From Terriglobus roseus (GTDB lineage Bacteria; Acidobacteriota; Terriglobia; Terriglobales; Acidobacteriaceae), in assembly GCF_900105625.1 (NCBI RefSeq), contig NZ_FNSD01000001.1, forward strand, positions 1,612,001-1,676,000: a stretch of DNA of 64,000 bases. The letters run 5' to 3'. This document shows, one piece after another, positions 47,881 to 56,769 of this stretch. Position 1 is the first letter of the stretch. Every line of letters starts with the position of its first letter. Made by a program: the position numbers and the translations under genes. The notes beneath the pieces are model-generated. The model made no database searches and was not told the origin of the DNA. It saw nothing but the letters and a program-made list of their open reading frames with translations.

Positions 47881-48774
47881 ATGCTTGATCGCATGCGAAA
47901 GCTTCTTGCCGCCCTTGCCTCCTCCGCTCTCCTTGTCGCCACGATTGCACCACCATCTGCCTCGGCCTGGTGGGAGAAAGGGCATCGTCTGGTCGGTAAA
48001 GTCGCATGGGATCACCTGACGCCCGTCGCTCGCCGCAACGTAAAGGCTCTGCTCGGCACGGAGTCCTTGGCCGACGTAGCCGCATGGCCCGACGTCTACC
48101 GTCCACTGGTCGCGCAGACGGGCGGCTGGCACTTCACCGACATTCCGGGCGATAAGACGACCTACGACCGCGACCGCGATTGCCCCACCCAGCCCGGCGT
48201 AAAGGCCGGCAGCTACAACGACAAGTGGCGCGACTGCGTGACCGACCGCATCCTGTTCTTTAAGAGCCGCATCGGCGATCTGAAGCTCGACCCGAGTGAA
48301 CGCGCCGAGTCTCTCAAGTTCCTCGTGCACTTCATCGGCGACGTCCACCAGCCCTTCCACGCATCGGGCGTCGAGAAGGGTGGCAACGGCATCCAGGTCA
48401 CGGCCTTCGGCCAGGACACCTGCGGCAGCAAGAACAACTGCAACCTGCATGCCATCTGGGATGGCTACCTGATCGACCATCGCAACCTGACCGACGCGCA
48501 GTACCTCGCCAGGCTGGAAGCGGAGATCCGCAAGGAGCGCCTCGCCGCAGGCAGCACCGATCCCATCGCATGGACGGAGCAGTCGAAAATCCTGAGCGAC
48601 GCCGCCATCGTACCCAAGGGCGCCGACATTGATGAGGCTTACTTCACCAAGAACATCCCTCTGATCGATCGTCAGCTTGAGCTCGGCGGTCTGCGCCTCG
48701 CGGCGGCCCTCAACGCTGCCTTCACCGCGCCGCCGGCGGTCTTCCACCCCGTGGATCAAGAGAAGGCAAAGTAA
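47881..48774 (+). CDS. S1/P1-type zinc nuclease, exported
   Basis: A 297-residue secreted nuclease that cuts single-stranded nucleic acid with three zinc ions. The signal peptide ends at ASA, giving the mature N-terminus WWEKGH, whose Trp amino group is the usual zinc ligand. Further ligands appear in GWHFTDIPGD, LVHFIGDVHQPFHAS and NCNLHAIWDGYLID. AWWEKGHRLVGKVAWDHLTP begins the family fold. Start at 47881, or 47893, both give a valid signal peptide. A strong terminator follows. Together with RNase T2 it may let the cell scavenge nucleic acid phosphate. Confidence 0.93.
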   Translation: MLDRMRKLLAALASSALLVATIAPPSASAWWEKGHRLVGKVAWDHLTPVARRNVKALLGTESLADVAAWPDVYRPLVAQTGGWHFTDIPGDKTTYDRDRDCPTQPGVKAGSYNDKWRDCVTDRILFFKSRIGDLKLDPSERAESLKFLVHFIGDVHQPFHASGVEKGGNGIQVTAFGQDTCGSKNNCNLHAIWDGYLIDHRNLTDAQYLARLEAEIRKERLAAGSTDPIAWTEQSKILSDAAIVPKGADIDEAYFTKNIPLIDRQLELGGLRLAAALNAAFTAPPAVFHPVDQEKAK

Positions 48775-48829
48775 GTCGGCATCGACGCACCGGTCGCGAG
48801 GCCGGGGCTACGCTCCTAGGCAAGCAGGA

Positions 48830-48867
48830 AAGGGCCGACGCATCACGCGTTGGCCCTTAGATTTTTT
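48830..48867 (+). terminator. terminator after the S1/P1 nuclease gene
   Basis: AAGGGCC (48830-48836) and GGCCCTT (48852-48858) with inner GACGC/GCGTT arms, followed by AGATTTTTT. Confidence 0.9.
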
Positions 48868-48877
48868 GCGGCGCTGG

Positions 48878-49255
48878 TTACTGCGCAGCCTTCTTCGAAG
48901 TGAAGCTGCCGTCGACGTTGAAAGGGTCCACACTCATGGTGCCGGTCATGGCGCCATCGGTGCCTAACTTGCCGGTGTAGGTGATGACGAAGTCCGTCCC
49001 CTGGTAGTTCCCGCCGTGCGACCAGATGATGGTCGTGTCCGTGACAGTTCCCGTCGTTGGATAGGCTTTGCCATCGACCAGGCAGCTACCGGCCAGCTTC
49101 GCATCCGCGCCCTGCGTGAAGGTGCAGGTCTCCTGCACGGCAACGCCAGAGACATCACCGGTGGTAGACCAGACGCCTGCAACAGTTGCCGGTGCGGCTG
49201 CATGGGCCACAAACGGAACGACGACCAGCGCCGCGACTGCAATCCAATGCTTCAT
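48878..49255 (-). CDS. small secreted beta protein, paralogue 1
   Basis: A 125-residue protein from ATG 49255 with GGGGGGAAG upstream. Signal peptide MKHWIAVAALVVVPFVAHA. The mature region of about 105 residues has a two-Cys core (ETCTFTQ, AGSCLVDGK) and alternates beta strands, ending SVDPFNVDGSFTSKKAAQ. It aligns along its whole length with the next gene upstream (GVWSTTGDVSGVAVQETC against GTWTTQTEVQGIAVNETC), so the two are tandem paralogues. The pattern resembles a small beta-barrel binder; the family is not recognised and the ligand is unknown. Confidence 0.8.
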   Translation of the reverse strand: MKHWIAVAALVVVPFVAHAAAPATVAGVWSTTGDVSGVAVQETCTFTQGADAKLAGSCLVDGKAYPTTGTVTDTTIIWSHGGNYQGTDFVITYTGKLGTDGAMTGTMSVDPFNVDGSFTSKKAAQ

Positions 49256-49317
49256 GTGAACTTCCCCCCTGGTATGCAATTCGATTCCTGATACGGATCA
49301 ACCTGAGCGATGGTTCC

Positions 49318-49695
49318 TTACTTACTGATCTTCTTCATGGCAAAGGTCCCACCGGCGTTCAGCGGCTGCATGTCGATCGATCCGCTGACGGATGTGGGCT
49401 CATCCAGCTTGCCGAAGAAGGATACCGTCATATCTTCCTGCTGGTAGTTGGCCGGGTGCGAGAAATTGACACTGGTGCCCGTGACCTTGCCTGTCAGCTT
49501 GTACTTTCCCGCAGAGGTTTCGCAGATACCGCTCAGCGCGCCATCTGCCGCTTCCGTGAAGTGGCAGGTTTCATTGACGGCGATGCCCTGTACTTCCGTC
49601 TGCGTGGTCCATGTGCCGGAGACGTCGGCAGGCGCCTGTGCAAAGGCCAGCGGGGAGACACAGACGAGGGCGGCAATCGAGAACAAGCGCTTCAC
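49318..49695 (-). CDS. small secreted beta protein, paralogue 2
   Basis: A 125-residue protein with GTG start at 49695 and AGGAG 6 bases upstream. Signal peptide MKRLFSIAALVCVSPLAFAQ. The mature part shares the layout of its neighbour: GTWTTQTEVQG, ETCHFTEAADGALSGICE (two conserved Cys), KYKLTGKVTGTSVNFSHPAN, SIDMQPLNAGGTFAMKK. Both lie in the same direction 62 bp apart, so a recent duplication followed by divergence is likely. Function unknown. Confidence 0.8.
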   Translation of the reverse strand: MKRLFSIAALVCVSPLAFAQAPADVSGTWTTQTEVQGIAVNETCHFTEAADGALSGICETSAGKYKLTGKVTGTSVNFSHPANYQQEDMTVSFFGKLDEPTSVSGSIDMQPLNAGGTFAMKKISK

Positions 49696-49746
49696 AAAGA
49701 ACTCCTGGCAATGCGGGGATCAACATCAATGTACCGCAGCGGCCCG

Positions 49747-50655
49747 CTACTGCAGCACCGATCGCACAGGCTCCATCGCTTCCGGGATCTCCCGTTCGCC
49801 GATCGTCTCGAGCAGGCTGATCTCGACTGTGCGGGCCATGGCGGTCAGCGGCAAGGCGTTCAGCGTGTCGCCGAACGGCTCCTGCAACTCGTCTCCGAGC
49901 GCGTCCAGACCGAAGAATGCATAAGCGACGACGGCGCAGAAGACCGGTGTTGCATAGCGCAACGTTCCCACCAGGCCAAAGGGCAGTAAAAAACAGAACG
50001 CATACGCCGTGCGGTGCAGCAGCAGCGTGTAAGGAAAGGGCGTCGGCGTTCCCTTGATGCGTTCGCACGCCACCTGCATGGCGGCGAACGAGGTCAGACG
50101 CTCGTCGAACGTGCCATACAGCAACTCGCCGAATTCGCCCTCCGCTAGCATCGCGCCTGTCTCCATTGCAATATTGCGCAACATCGCGTCGGGAACGTTG
50201 CGGGCTGACCGCAGCGAGTCGTCTTCCGGTGCGTAAAACGCCACTTCACGCGGCATGGCGGCGCCGCGCAAGTGTGCCATCAAGGCGTAGACGAACCCGA
50301 TGGCCCGCTTCACCACGCGAACCCGCCGCGCACGATCGCCGCCAGGCGTCGCAATCAGTAGGCGAGCAAAAGAACGCATCTCGCCGATGAGCGCGCCAAG
50401 CTGTCGACGCGCCTCCCACCAGCGGTCGTAACAGGCGCTGTTCCGGAAGCCAAGAAAGATGGAGAGCGCAATACCAAGCAGCGTGAAGGGCGCCACGTTG
50501 AAGGTCCGGAAGAGCGCCGGAAAGCGATCTGCAGCAAGCACCACGCCCGCGGAGAAGACGGCTTCGACCAGAATCAGAGGCCAGATGCGGCTGAGAATCG
50601 ACAGCCGCCAGATGCCGAAGAGTTCCCATCCACGCGGCCTGGGGCGAACGATCAC
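49747..50655 (-). CDS. bestrophin family membrane protein
   Basis: A 302-residue predicted anion channel of the bestrophin/UPF0187 family. The N-terminal stretch WELFGIWRLSILSRIWPLIL leads into helices and the conserved FLGFRNSACYDRWWEARRQLG motif, which lines the family's pore region. Later helices include YAFCFLLPFGLVGTLRYA and FCAVVAYAFFGLDALGDELQ, followed by PFGDTLNALPL, the usual bestrophin end. The GTG start overlaps the trpD stop by four bases (GTGA), so translation is coupled. No functional link between anion transport and tryptophan synthesis is known to me. Confidence 0.92.
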   Translation of the reverse strand: MIVRPRPRGWELFGIWRLSILSRIWPLILVEAVFSAGVVLAADRFPALFRTFNVAPFTLLGIALSIFLGFRNSACYDRWWEARRQLGALIGEMRSFARLLIATPGGDRARRVRVVKRAIGFVYALMAHLRGAAMPREVAFYAPEDDSLRSARNVPDAMLRNIAMETGAMLAEGEFGELLYGTFDERLTSFAAMQVACERIKGTPTPFPYTLLLHRTAYAFCFLLPFGLVGTLRYATPVFCAVVAYAFFGLDALGDELQEPFGDTLNALPLTAMARTVEISLLETIGEREIPEAMEPVRSVLQ

Positions 50656-51674
50656 GCGTGCGCCCCAGCCAGTTGATCCAATAGCTGCGTGACACGGCCG
50701 CTATCGATGGCCGCAGCAGCAACCGCCACGCCACCACGCAGATCGTCTGCAACACCGGCCACCATCAGGACCGCCGCCGCGTTCAGCAGAACGATGTCGC
50801 GGGCGGGCCCCGCCTTTCCGGCGAAGATGCCGCGGAGGATCGCGGCGTTCTGCTCGGCATCACCACCTGCCAGTGCGTCCTGCGAACGCATGAGACCAGC
50901 GTCTTCCGGAGTGACGGTGAACTGTGTGACCTCGCTCCCCTTCACCTCGGCAACGAGACTTTCGCCGCTGAGCGACAGCTCATCCAGCCCGCTCAATCCA
51001 TGCACGACCAGCGCATGTTGCATGTGACCGCTGAAGGCCAGCGCCTCCGCGACCAGCGGCACGGCCTGCGCAGAGTAAACACCGATGACCTGCCTGCGAG
51101 CCCCGGCTGGATTCGTCATTGGCCCCAGCAGATTGAAGACAGTCCGAAACGGCAGAGCCCGCCGCACGGGCCCGACAATCTTCATGGCCGGATGCATGCG
51201 GGTCGCGAGTAGAAATGCGAAGCCGTCGCGCCGCAGCGTCGCGGCGGCCGACTCCGTTGTGTGTTCCGTCGGGATACCCAGAGCGCCCAGCACATCGGCC
51301 GATCCGCAACGCGACGTCACCGCGCGATTGCCATGCTTGGCAATGCGAGCACCCGCCGCCGCCGCAACGAGCGCAACTGCCGTCGAAATATTGAAGGTGC
51401 CGCTGCCGTCGCCGCCCGTACCGCAGGTGTCGACTAAACCATCGCGCTCCGCATCGGTCAGCGGTAGCTTCACTGCCGCGCCGCGCATGGCGTCGCTGAA
51501 ACCCGCGAGTTCCGCGGACGTCTCACCGCGTTCGTGCAGCGCGCTCAGAAGCGCAGACATCTCGTTCTCGCTGAACTCGCCCTCCAGCAGCGCAGACATC
51601 AGCGCGCGTGCGTCATCGAACGCGAGTGCATCGGCACCATCCACCACGCCCTGCAGAAGTTCGACCGGCTCCAT
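50652..51674 (-). CDS. trpD: anthranilate phosphoribosyltransferase
   Basis: A 340-residue enzyme joining anthranilate to PRPP in tryptophan synthesis. DTCGTGGDGSGTFNISTAVA is the PRPP-binding glycine-rich motif, KHGNRAVTSRCGSADVL the following conserved stretch, and NLLGPMTNPAGARRQVIGV the anthranilate region. The chain length is normal. GAGGATCT precedes the ATG closely. It is not next to other trp genes in this window, and it shares an overlapping start with the bestrophin gene. Confidence 0.97.
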   Translation of the reverse strand: MEPVELLQGVVDGADALAFDDARALMSALLEGEFSENEMSALLSALHERGETSAELAGFSDAMRGAAVKLPLTDAERDGLVDTCGTGGDGSGTFNISTAVALVAAAAGARIAKHGNRAVTSRCGSADVLGALGIPTEHTTESAAATLRRDGFAFLLATRMHPAMKIVGPVRRALPFRTVFNLLGPMTNPAGARRQVIGVYSAQAVPLVAEALAFSGHMQHALVVHGLSGLDELSLSGESLVAEVKGSEVTQFTVTPEDAGLMRSQDALAGGDAEQNAAILRGIFAGKAGPARDIVLLNAAAVLMVAGVADDLRGGVAVAAAAIDSGRVTQLLDQLAGAHA

Positions 51675-51718
51675 AGATCCTCATTTATCAAGGTAAATGT
51701 TGTCGGACCAACGACGGC

Positions 51719-51823
51719 GGGTGCCCCATACTTTCGCGCATAGCGCGAAACCTTTCCTTCGATGATTGAAGAGGGGCGCGCTTCGCGCGATAGCCCACCC
51801 TCGCTTCACAAGAATGGGGTGCC
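51719..51823. repeat. composite intergenic repeat upstream of sucC
   Basis: The block begins GGGTGCCCCATACTTTC and ends AATGGGGTGCC, with inner hairpins TTTCGCGC/GCGCGAAA (51732-51750) and GCGCGCTTCGCGCG. It shares its first 17 bases, with small changes, with 39692. The rest of the 325-bp gap 51675-51999 holds no gene and probably the sucCD promoter. Confidence 0.6.
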
Positions 51824-51999
51824 TAAATCCGAGACCTCCCGATCCACGAACGAGCGGCAAGGACTGCTCTGCTGCATCGGTGGCATCACCGTAACATCGA
51901 CCGGTAAACGCACAACCGTGCGGTATCCATTTACTGCTGTGATCTACGTCCGCTACCATTCCCTTGTCTTTAGATCGCTGTCCCGGAGTTTGCCACCAG

Positions 52000-53178
52000 A
52001 TGAAGATTCACGAATATCAGGCGAAGGAAATCCTCCGCAAATACGGCGTGCCCGTGCCCGAGGGCGAGATGGTCACGACGCTGGAAGACGCCGACCGCGC
52101 CGCCAAGCAGCTCTTCTCCGCCGGCAACGCGGTTGTCGTCATCAAGGCGCAGATCCACGCGGGCGGCCGCGGCAAGGGTGGTGGCGTCAAGGTCACCAAG
52201 ACGCTGGATGATGCGAACACCGCTTCCAAGGCCATCCTGGGCATGCAGCTGATCACGCACCAGACCGGACCGCAGGGCCAGAAGGTACAGCGCCTGCTGG
52301 TTGAAGCTGGTTCCGCCATCGAACGCGAACTCTATCTCGGCATCACGCTGGACCGTCTGAACGGCAAGCTGACGTTTATGGCTTCGCAGGCTGGCGGCAT
52401 GGAGATCGAAGAAGTCGCTGCCGAGAATCCCGACGCCATCTATAAGGAAGCGATCGAGCCCGCGCTTGGTCTGCAGCCCTGGCAGGCACGCAACCTGGCG
52501 TTCAAGCTGGGCCTGAAGCCGACACAGATCAACGCCGCAGTCACCTTCATGCTGGGCCTGTACAAAGCTTACGTGGAGACTGACTGCTCGCTGCTGGAGA
52601 TCAACCCCTTCATCACCACGAAGGACGACAAGCTCGCCGCGCTCGACTGCAAGATCAACTTCGACGACAACGCAATGTATCGCCACAAGGACCTGAAGGA
52701 ACTACGCGACGTTGCGGAAGAAGATCCGCTCGAAGTGGAAGCCTCCAAGGATTCGCTGAACTACATCAAGCTGGACGGCTCGATCGCCTGCATGGTCAAC
52801 GGCGCCGGTCTTGCGATGGCCACGATGGACATCATCCAGTACAGCGGCGGTTCGCCGGCAAACTTCCTGGATGTGGGCGGCGGTGCGAACCAGCAGCAGA
52901 TTGAAGCTGCCTTCGCGATCCTACTGGCCGACCCCAACGTCAAGGCCATCTTCATCAACATCTTCGGCGGCATCCTGCGTGTGGACGTACTGGCAACGGC
53001 CGTCGTCGCCGCGGCTCGCAACCTGAACGTCACCTTGCCGTTGATCCTTCGCCTAGAAGGAACGAACGTCGAGGAAGGCCGTCAGATTCTTGCCGAGAGC
53101 GGCTTGAAATATGCAGTAGGCGCAACGATGGCGGAAGCCGCAAAGCTGGCAGTGGAAGCAGCGAAGGGAGCCAAGTAA
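52000..53178 (+). CDS. sucC: succinyl-CoA ligase [ADP-forming], beta subunit
   Basis: A 392-residue TCA-cycle subunit with an ATP-grasp domain. [17 protein letters not shown] is the standard N-terminus; [18 protein letters not shown] is the ATP-grasp glycine loop; [11 protein letters not shown] binds Mg, and [13 protein letters not shown] with [10 protein letters not shown] form the CoA-ligase beta end. ATG 52000 matches the family start; GGAG lies 12 bases before it. It overlaps sucD by a single base (TAATG), so the subunits are made in step. Confidence 0.97.
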   Translation: MKIHEYQAKEILRKYGVPVPEGEMVTTLEDADRAAKQLFSAGNAVVVIKAQIHAGGRGKGGGVKVTKTLDDANTASKAILGMQLITHQTGPQGQKVQRLLVEAGSAIERELYLGITLDRLNGKLTFMASQAGGMEIEEVAAENPDAIYKEAIEPALGLQPWQARNLAFKLGLKPTQINAAVTFMLGLYKAYVETDCSLLEINPFITTKDDKLAALDCKINFDDNAMYRHKDLKELRDVAEEDPLEVEASKDSLNYIKLDGSIACMVNGAGLAMATMDIIQYSGGSPANFLDVGGGANQQQIEAAFAILLADPNVKAIFINIFGGILRVDVLATAVVAAARNLNVTLPLILRLEGTNVEEGRQILAESGLKYAVGATMAEAAKLAVEAAKGAK

Positions 53179-54050
53179 TGGCAGTTCTCGTTAATAACGA
53201 CACGCGGCTCATCGTTCAGGGCATCACCGGCCGCGAAGGTACGTATCACGCCAAGGGTTGCCAGGATTACGGCACCAAGGTTGTCGGCGGCGTAACGCCC
53301 GGCAAGGGCGGCACCACGCACGAGGGCTGGCCCGTCTTCAACACGGTCGAAGAGGCAGTTGCCGCAACCGGCGCGAATGCGACCATGATCTTCGTTCCGC
53401 CGCCATTCGCTGCGGACGGCATCATGGAAGCCGTTGCTGCGAATCTGCCGCTGGTGGTCTGCATCACCGAAGGCATTCCGATCCTGGACATGGTCAAGGT
53501 GTGGTCGGTTGTGAAGGATTCGAAGTCTGTGCTGATTGGACCGAACTGCCCCGGCGTCATCTCGCCCGGCATGGCGAAGATCGGCATCATGCCCGGTCGC
53601 ATTCACATGCAGGGCAAGGTCGGTATCGTGTCGCGCTCGGGCACGCTGACCTACGAGGCGGTGCACCAGTTGACGCAGCGCGGTATCGGCCAGTCGACCG
53701 CCATCGGCATCGGCGGCGATCCCATCATAGGCACCAAGCACATCGATGCGATCAAGCTGCTGAACGAGGATCCTGACACTGAGGCGATCGTCATGATCGG
53801 CGAGATCGGCGGCACCAATGAGGAGATCGCGGCGGAGTACATCAAGGCTCACGTGAAGAAGCCGGTAGTTGGCTTCATCGCTGGCCAGACGGCACCTCCG
53901 GGTCGCCGCATGGGCCACGCCGGCGCCATCATCAGCGGCGGCGAGGGTACCGCTGAAAGCAAGATGGAAGCTATGAGCGCTGCAGGCATCCACGTCGTCA
54001 AGTCTCCGGCTGATATCGGCGAGATGATGGCCAAGGTCCTCGGCAAGTAA
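53178..54050 (+). CDS. sucD: succinyl-CoA ligase, alpha subunit
   Basis: A 290-residue partner of Suc[22 protein letters not shown] (broken: [15 protein letters not shown], then [16 protein letters not shown]) is the CoA-binding Rossmann start; [11 protein letters not shown] is a conserved motif; the catalytic His lies in [16 protein letters not shown]. Length normal. Its ATG uses the last A of the sucC stop. A good terminator lies 23 bases downstream. Confidence 0.97.
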   Translation: MAVLVNNDTRLIVQGITGREGTYHAKGCQDYGTKVVGGVTPGKGGTTHEGWPVFNTVEEAVAATGANATMIFVPPPFAADGIMEAVAANLPLVVCITEGIPILDMVKVWSVVKDSKSVLIGPNCPGVISPGMAKIGIMPGRIHMQGKVGIVSRSGTLTYEAVHQLTQRGIGQSTAIGIGGDPIIGTKHIDAIKLLNEDPDTEAIVMIGEIGGTNEEIAAEYIKAHVKKPVVGFIAGQTAPPGRRMGHAGAIISGGEGTAESKMEAMSAAGIHVVKSPADIGEMMAKVLGK

Positions 54051-54072
54051 CTGACGGAGGGTCCATAAGAAG

Positions 54073-54108
54073 AGGCCAGAGCGCGTATGCGACTCTGGCC
54101 TTTTCTTT
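54073..54108 (+). terminator. terminator of sucCD
   Basis: GGCCAGAG (54074-54081) pairs with CTCTGGCC (54093-54100), with an inner CGC/GCG stem, followed by TTTTCTTT. Confidence 0.92.
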
Positions 54109-54197
54109 ATTGGAGATCGTTCGGGGAGACTCTTCGGTCAATCGATGGATTAGCCGGGCACAGCGAATCTATCGGGAAAACGATGATATCGGCGATC

Positions 54198-54229
54198 CGG
54201 AAGGGCACAGCTGAAGCCGTGCCCTTCCG
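54198..54229. repeat. GGGCACnGCTTCAGC-type palindromic repeat
   Basis: CGGAAGGGCAC (54198-54208) and GTGCCCTTCCG (54219-54229) form an 11-bp stem around AGCTGAAGCC. There is no T-run, so it looks like a REP-like intergenic element rather than a terminator, though it lies just past the reverse-strand LPXTG gene. Confidence 0.6.
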
Positions 54230-54254
54230 AGCGCCTATAGACCACCAGGCCTCT

Positions 54255-54878
54255 CTAAGCGTTGCGGCGCTTTGCCTTCAGCGTGAAGCCTACGGCAAGC
54301 AACAGTCCGCCGAGCAGGCCGTAGGTGGGCAGGTTGGTGCCCGAATCCGGCTGCTCCAGGTTGGGCTGCTGGTAGAAGGCAAGCTTGCCGCTGATCGCCG
54401 GCGCCTTCACGGCATTCATGGGGCGGTTGTCGCCGTCGGTACGAATGCTGACCAGCGTCAGTTCGACGGTATCGCCAACCTTGGTACCGGTGGGCACACC
54501 CTCGGCTACGGTGACTTCCTTCGACTCATCTTCAACCTTGACGACCATCTTATTCGGCGGCGACAGGCTGATGACCTTGGCCTTAACGACCGAAGCATCA
54601 TCGACCACCTTGCCGCCCGTGAGGCCTCCTGTGATGGTCATGCCGGGCTTCAGGCCCGAAACGGCTACGTCGCCGGCTGCTGTCTTGACCTTGTCACCGG
54701 CGCCCAGCATGTAGCCGTAGTCCAGCTCGTTCTTCATGTTCTTTACAACGACCTGTCCGCCGGAGACATAGACGACCGTCGCGGTGTCTTCAGCGTGGGC
54801 AGCGGCTGCAAGCAGCGGGAAGGCGACGGCAGCGGTGACGACAAGCTTGCGTGCGGAAACGGAAAACAGACGGCTCAT
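54255..54878 (-). CDS. exported protein with LPXTG-type sorting tail
   Basis: A 207-residue protein. The signal peptide (KLVVTAAVAFPLLAAAAHA) is followed by about 150 residues of beta-rich chain (TATVVYVSGGQVVVKNMKN, GDTVELTLVSIRTDGD). It ends in a tripartite sorting signal: LPTYG (183-187), a hydrophobic run LLGGLLLAVGFTL (188-200) and a basic tail KAKRRNA. This is the classical sortase substrate layout. Its ATG directly follows the stop of the sortase gene with GGAGAG just before it, so it is co-translated with its probable processing enzyme. The function of the anchored protein is unknown. Confidence 0.9.
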   Translation of the reverse strand: MSRLFSVSARKLVVTAAVAFPLLAAAAHAEDTATVVYVSGGQVVVKNMKNELDYGYMLGAGDKVKTAAGDVAVSGLKPGMTITGGLTGGKVVDDASVVKAKVISLSPPNKMVVKVEDESKEVTVAEGVPTGTKVGDTVELTLVSIRTDGDNRPMNAVKAPAISGKLAFYQQPNLEQPDSGTNLPTYGLLGGLLLAVGFTLKAKRRNA

Positions 54879-55535
54879 TTATCTCTCCAGATGGGGTGCG
54901 GCGGTGTTGGTCGAAACTTGTGAAGTCGAGAGCAGGGACGCACGCACGATGTACCGTTGCGGGGCCGGCCCGAGGTAGAAGAACGGATAGCAGGTGACCA
55001 GGGTCAGGACAGGCTTCGCGGTCGGCTGCAACGAGGCGACGTCGCTCGGCGAAACGATCTGCAGGCTGTCGACCTGATAGACGTTGTTCCCTTGTGTGGA
55101 GTTCACCTCGATGCGGTCGCCCACGTGCACATCTTTCAGGTGTCGGAAGTAGCCATCACGATGGCTTGCAAGGGCAACGTTCCCTGCACCACCCGGACTG
55201 GCTGTGCCCTCAATGTGTCCGGCGCCGAGATTCATCACCAGTTTCGAGGTGCCTTCCATGACCGGCACTTCGATCCCCACGCGGGGGATCCGCAGAACCG
55301 CCTCTGCAGGTGGTGCGGCAACCTTCAGTGCGTTGCGATACGCCGCCACGCGGCCCGGAGCCCAGGCAGTCGTCTCAGCGTGGTGTGCCTGAAAACGCGA
55401 CAGTACGACGTGCGAGAAGACCAAGCCGTAGACCGTCGGCACGCACCAGAACCCGAACAGCACGGTACCGGCCAGCAGGCAAAGCCGGCTGATCCACTGC
55501 GTCGTCGATGGGCTAACACTCTGCATGCGGGACAA
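54879..55535 (-). CDS. sortase
   Basis: A 218-residue membrane transpeptidase or cleavage enzyme. One N-terminal helix (RLCLLAGTVLFGFWCVPTVYG) anchors it. Catalytic residues are His125 in ALASHRDGYFRHL, Cys182 in LTLVTCYPFFY and Arg194 in PQRYIVRA, the sortase triad; TCYPF resembles class D sortases. RIPRVGIEVPVMEGTS is the usual first strand. The start is TTG 55535 with GGAG close by, or ATG 55526. The next gene, directly joined, encodes a protein with a matching LPTYG sorting tail. In a Gram-negative cell the final attachment site of such a protein is unclear. Confidence 0.93.
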   Translation of the reverse strand: MSRMQSVSPSTTQWISRLCLLAGTVLFGFWCVPTVYGLVFSHVVLSRFQAHHAETTAWAPGRVAAYRNALKVAAPPAEAVLRIPRVGIEVPVMEGTSKLVMNLGAGHIEGTASPGGAGNVALASHRDGYFRHLKDVHVGDRIEVNSTQGNNVYQVDSLQIVSPSDVASLQPTAKPVLTLVTCYPFFYLGPAPQRYIVRASLLSTSQVSTNTAAPHLER

Positions 55536-55698
55536 AAATCTCCGTGCGGTGCTTTGGAACTGAAAGTTGTGGAAGAGGACTTTTCGATTATTTCATTCCT
55601 TCCGTCCTGCCGGCAGCGCAAATCCTCAGGAAATCGCGCTGTTTTTCGCTCGTCCAACGAACCCGGGCCGCATGGTCCACACTAGAGGGATGAAGGAA

Positions 55699-56712
55699 AT
55701 GGCGATCACGCCGCGCGAATGGCTGCGCGGACTTCCGAAGTGCGAACTGCACCTGCATCTGGAAGGCACCATTGTGCCGGAGACGCTGGTCAAACTCTCC
55801 CAGCGGCATGACGATGAGCCGCTGACGCTGGAAGCTGCGCGCGCGCTCTATGTGTACGACAATTTTCTCGGCTTCCTGATGGCATTTAAGGCCGTCAGCG
55901 AGCGCCTGCAGACCCCTGAAGACTACGAGCTGATCACTTACGAGATGATCCATCGCCTGAGCGAACAGGGTGTTCGCCACGCGGAGGTTTACATCTCTTA
56001 TGGCATCATCCTGCGCTTCAAAACGCAGCTCACCGTCGAGGATGTCACTGCTGCCATCGAGCGTGGACGCGTACGCGGCGAAGCCGACTTCGGCACTACG
56101 GTTACGTGGCTGATCGATGCCGTGAGGCACTTCGGTGTGGAGGAGGCCGCCGTGGTCTTCACGAAGGCCGCGGAGCTACGAAAGATCTATCCCAGCATCG
56201 TCGGCATCGGCATCGGCGGCGACGAAGCGCGCGGACACGCACAGGATTTCAAGCACATCTACGCGGAGGCGAAGGCCGCTGGTCTGCACCTGACCGCGCA
56301 TGCCGGTGAGAACGTTTCTGCGCAAAGTATCTGGGCTGCCATCAACATTGGCGCGGAACGGATCGGCCATGCGCTGTCCGCGGTCGACGATCCCGAGCTG
56401 CTGGACATCCTCTCTGAGAAGCAGATTCCCCTCGAGCTCAATGTCACCAGCAACCTGCGTACCGGCTGCTGTAGCAACATGGAGTCGCACCCGGTACGCC
56501 ACTACTTCGAACGCGGCCTGATGATCACATTGAACTCGGACGATCCGCCCATGTTCGGCGCAGACCTGCTCGATGAATACGAGACGGTTCATCGTGAGTT
56601 TGAATTCACCTTGGAGCAGATGCGTGAGATCGCCGGTAACTCCGTCGAGGCCAGCTTTCTGCCGCCGGAACTCAAGCTGAAACTGCTGGGCGAAGTGGAG
56701 CAGTATCGTTAG
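55699..56712 (+). CDS. adenosine deaminase family protein
   Basis: A 337-residue zinc TIM-barrel deaminase converting adenosine, or a related aminopurine compound, to the inosine form. CELHLHLEGTI holds the first zinc ligands, LHLTAHAGENVSA the HAGE motif, ERIGHALSA and SNLRTG the substrate loop, and NSDDPPMFG the Asp pair. An aminofutalosine or adenine deaminase role cannot be excluded. The ATG at 55699 is chosen because GAGGG lies 9 bases upstream; ATG 55690 would leave no spacing. Divergent from the sortase gene across 163 bp. Confidence 0.9.
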   Translation: MAITPREWLRGLPKCELHLHLEGTIVPETLVKLSQRHDDEPLTLEAARALYVYDNFLGFLMAFKAVSERLQTPEDYELITYEMIHRLSEQGVRHAEVYISYGIILRFKTQLTVEDVTAAIERGRVRGEADFGTTVTWLIDAVRHFGVEEAAVVFTKAAELRKIYPSIVGIGIGGDEARGHAQDFKHIYAEAKAAGLHLTAHAGENVSAQSIWAAINIGAERIGHALSAVDDPELLDILSEKQIPLELNVTSNLRTGCCSNMESHPVRHYFERGLMITLNSDDPPMFGADLLDEYETVHREFEFTLEQMREIAGNSVEASFLPPELKLKLLGEVEQYR

Positions 56713-56769
56713 GCGCTTTCGTTAGCGCGCGCATTGCAGTGCGATAAGCTTGCGCCAGAAGGTGACCCG

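Noticed and set aside
51681-51959. 92-codon reverse frame upstream of trpD
   Set aside because: It covers the repeat block and a gap with no coding features; its composition follows the palindromic repeats.
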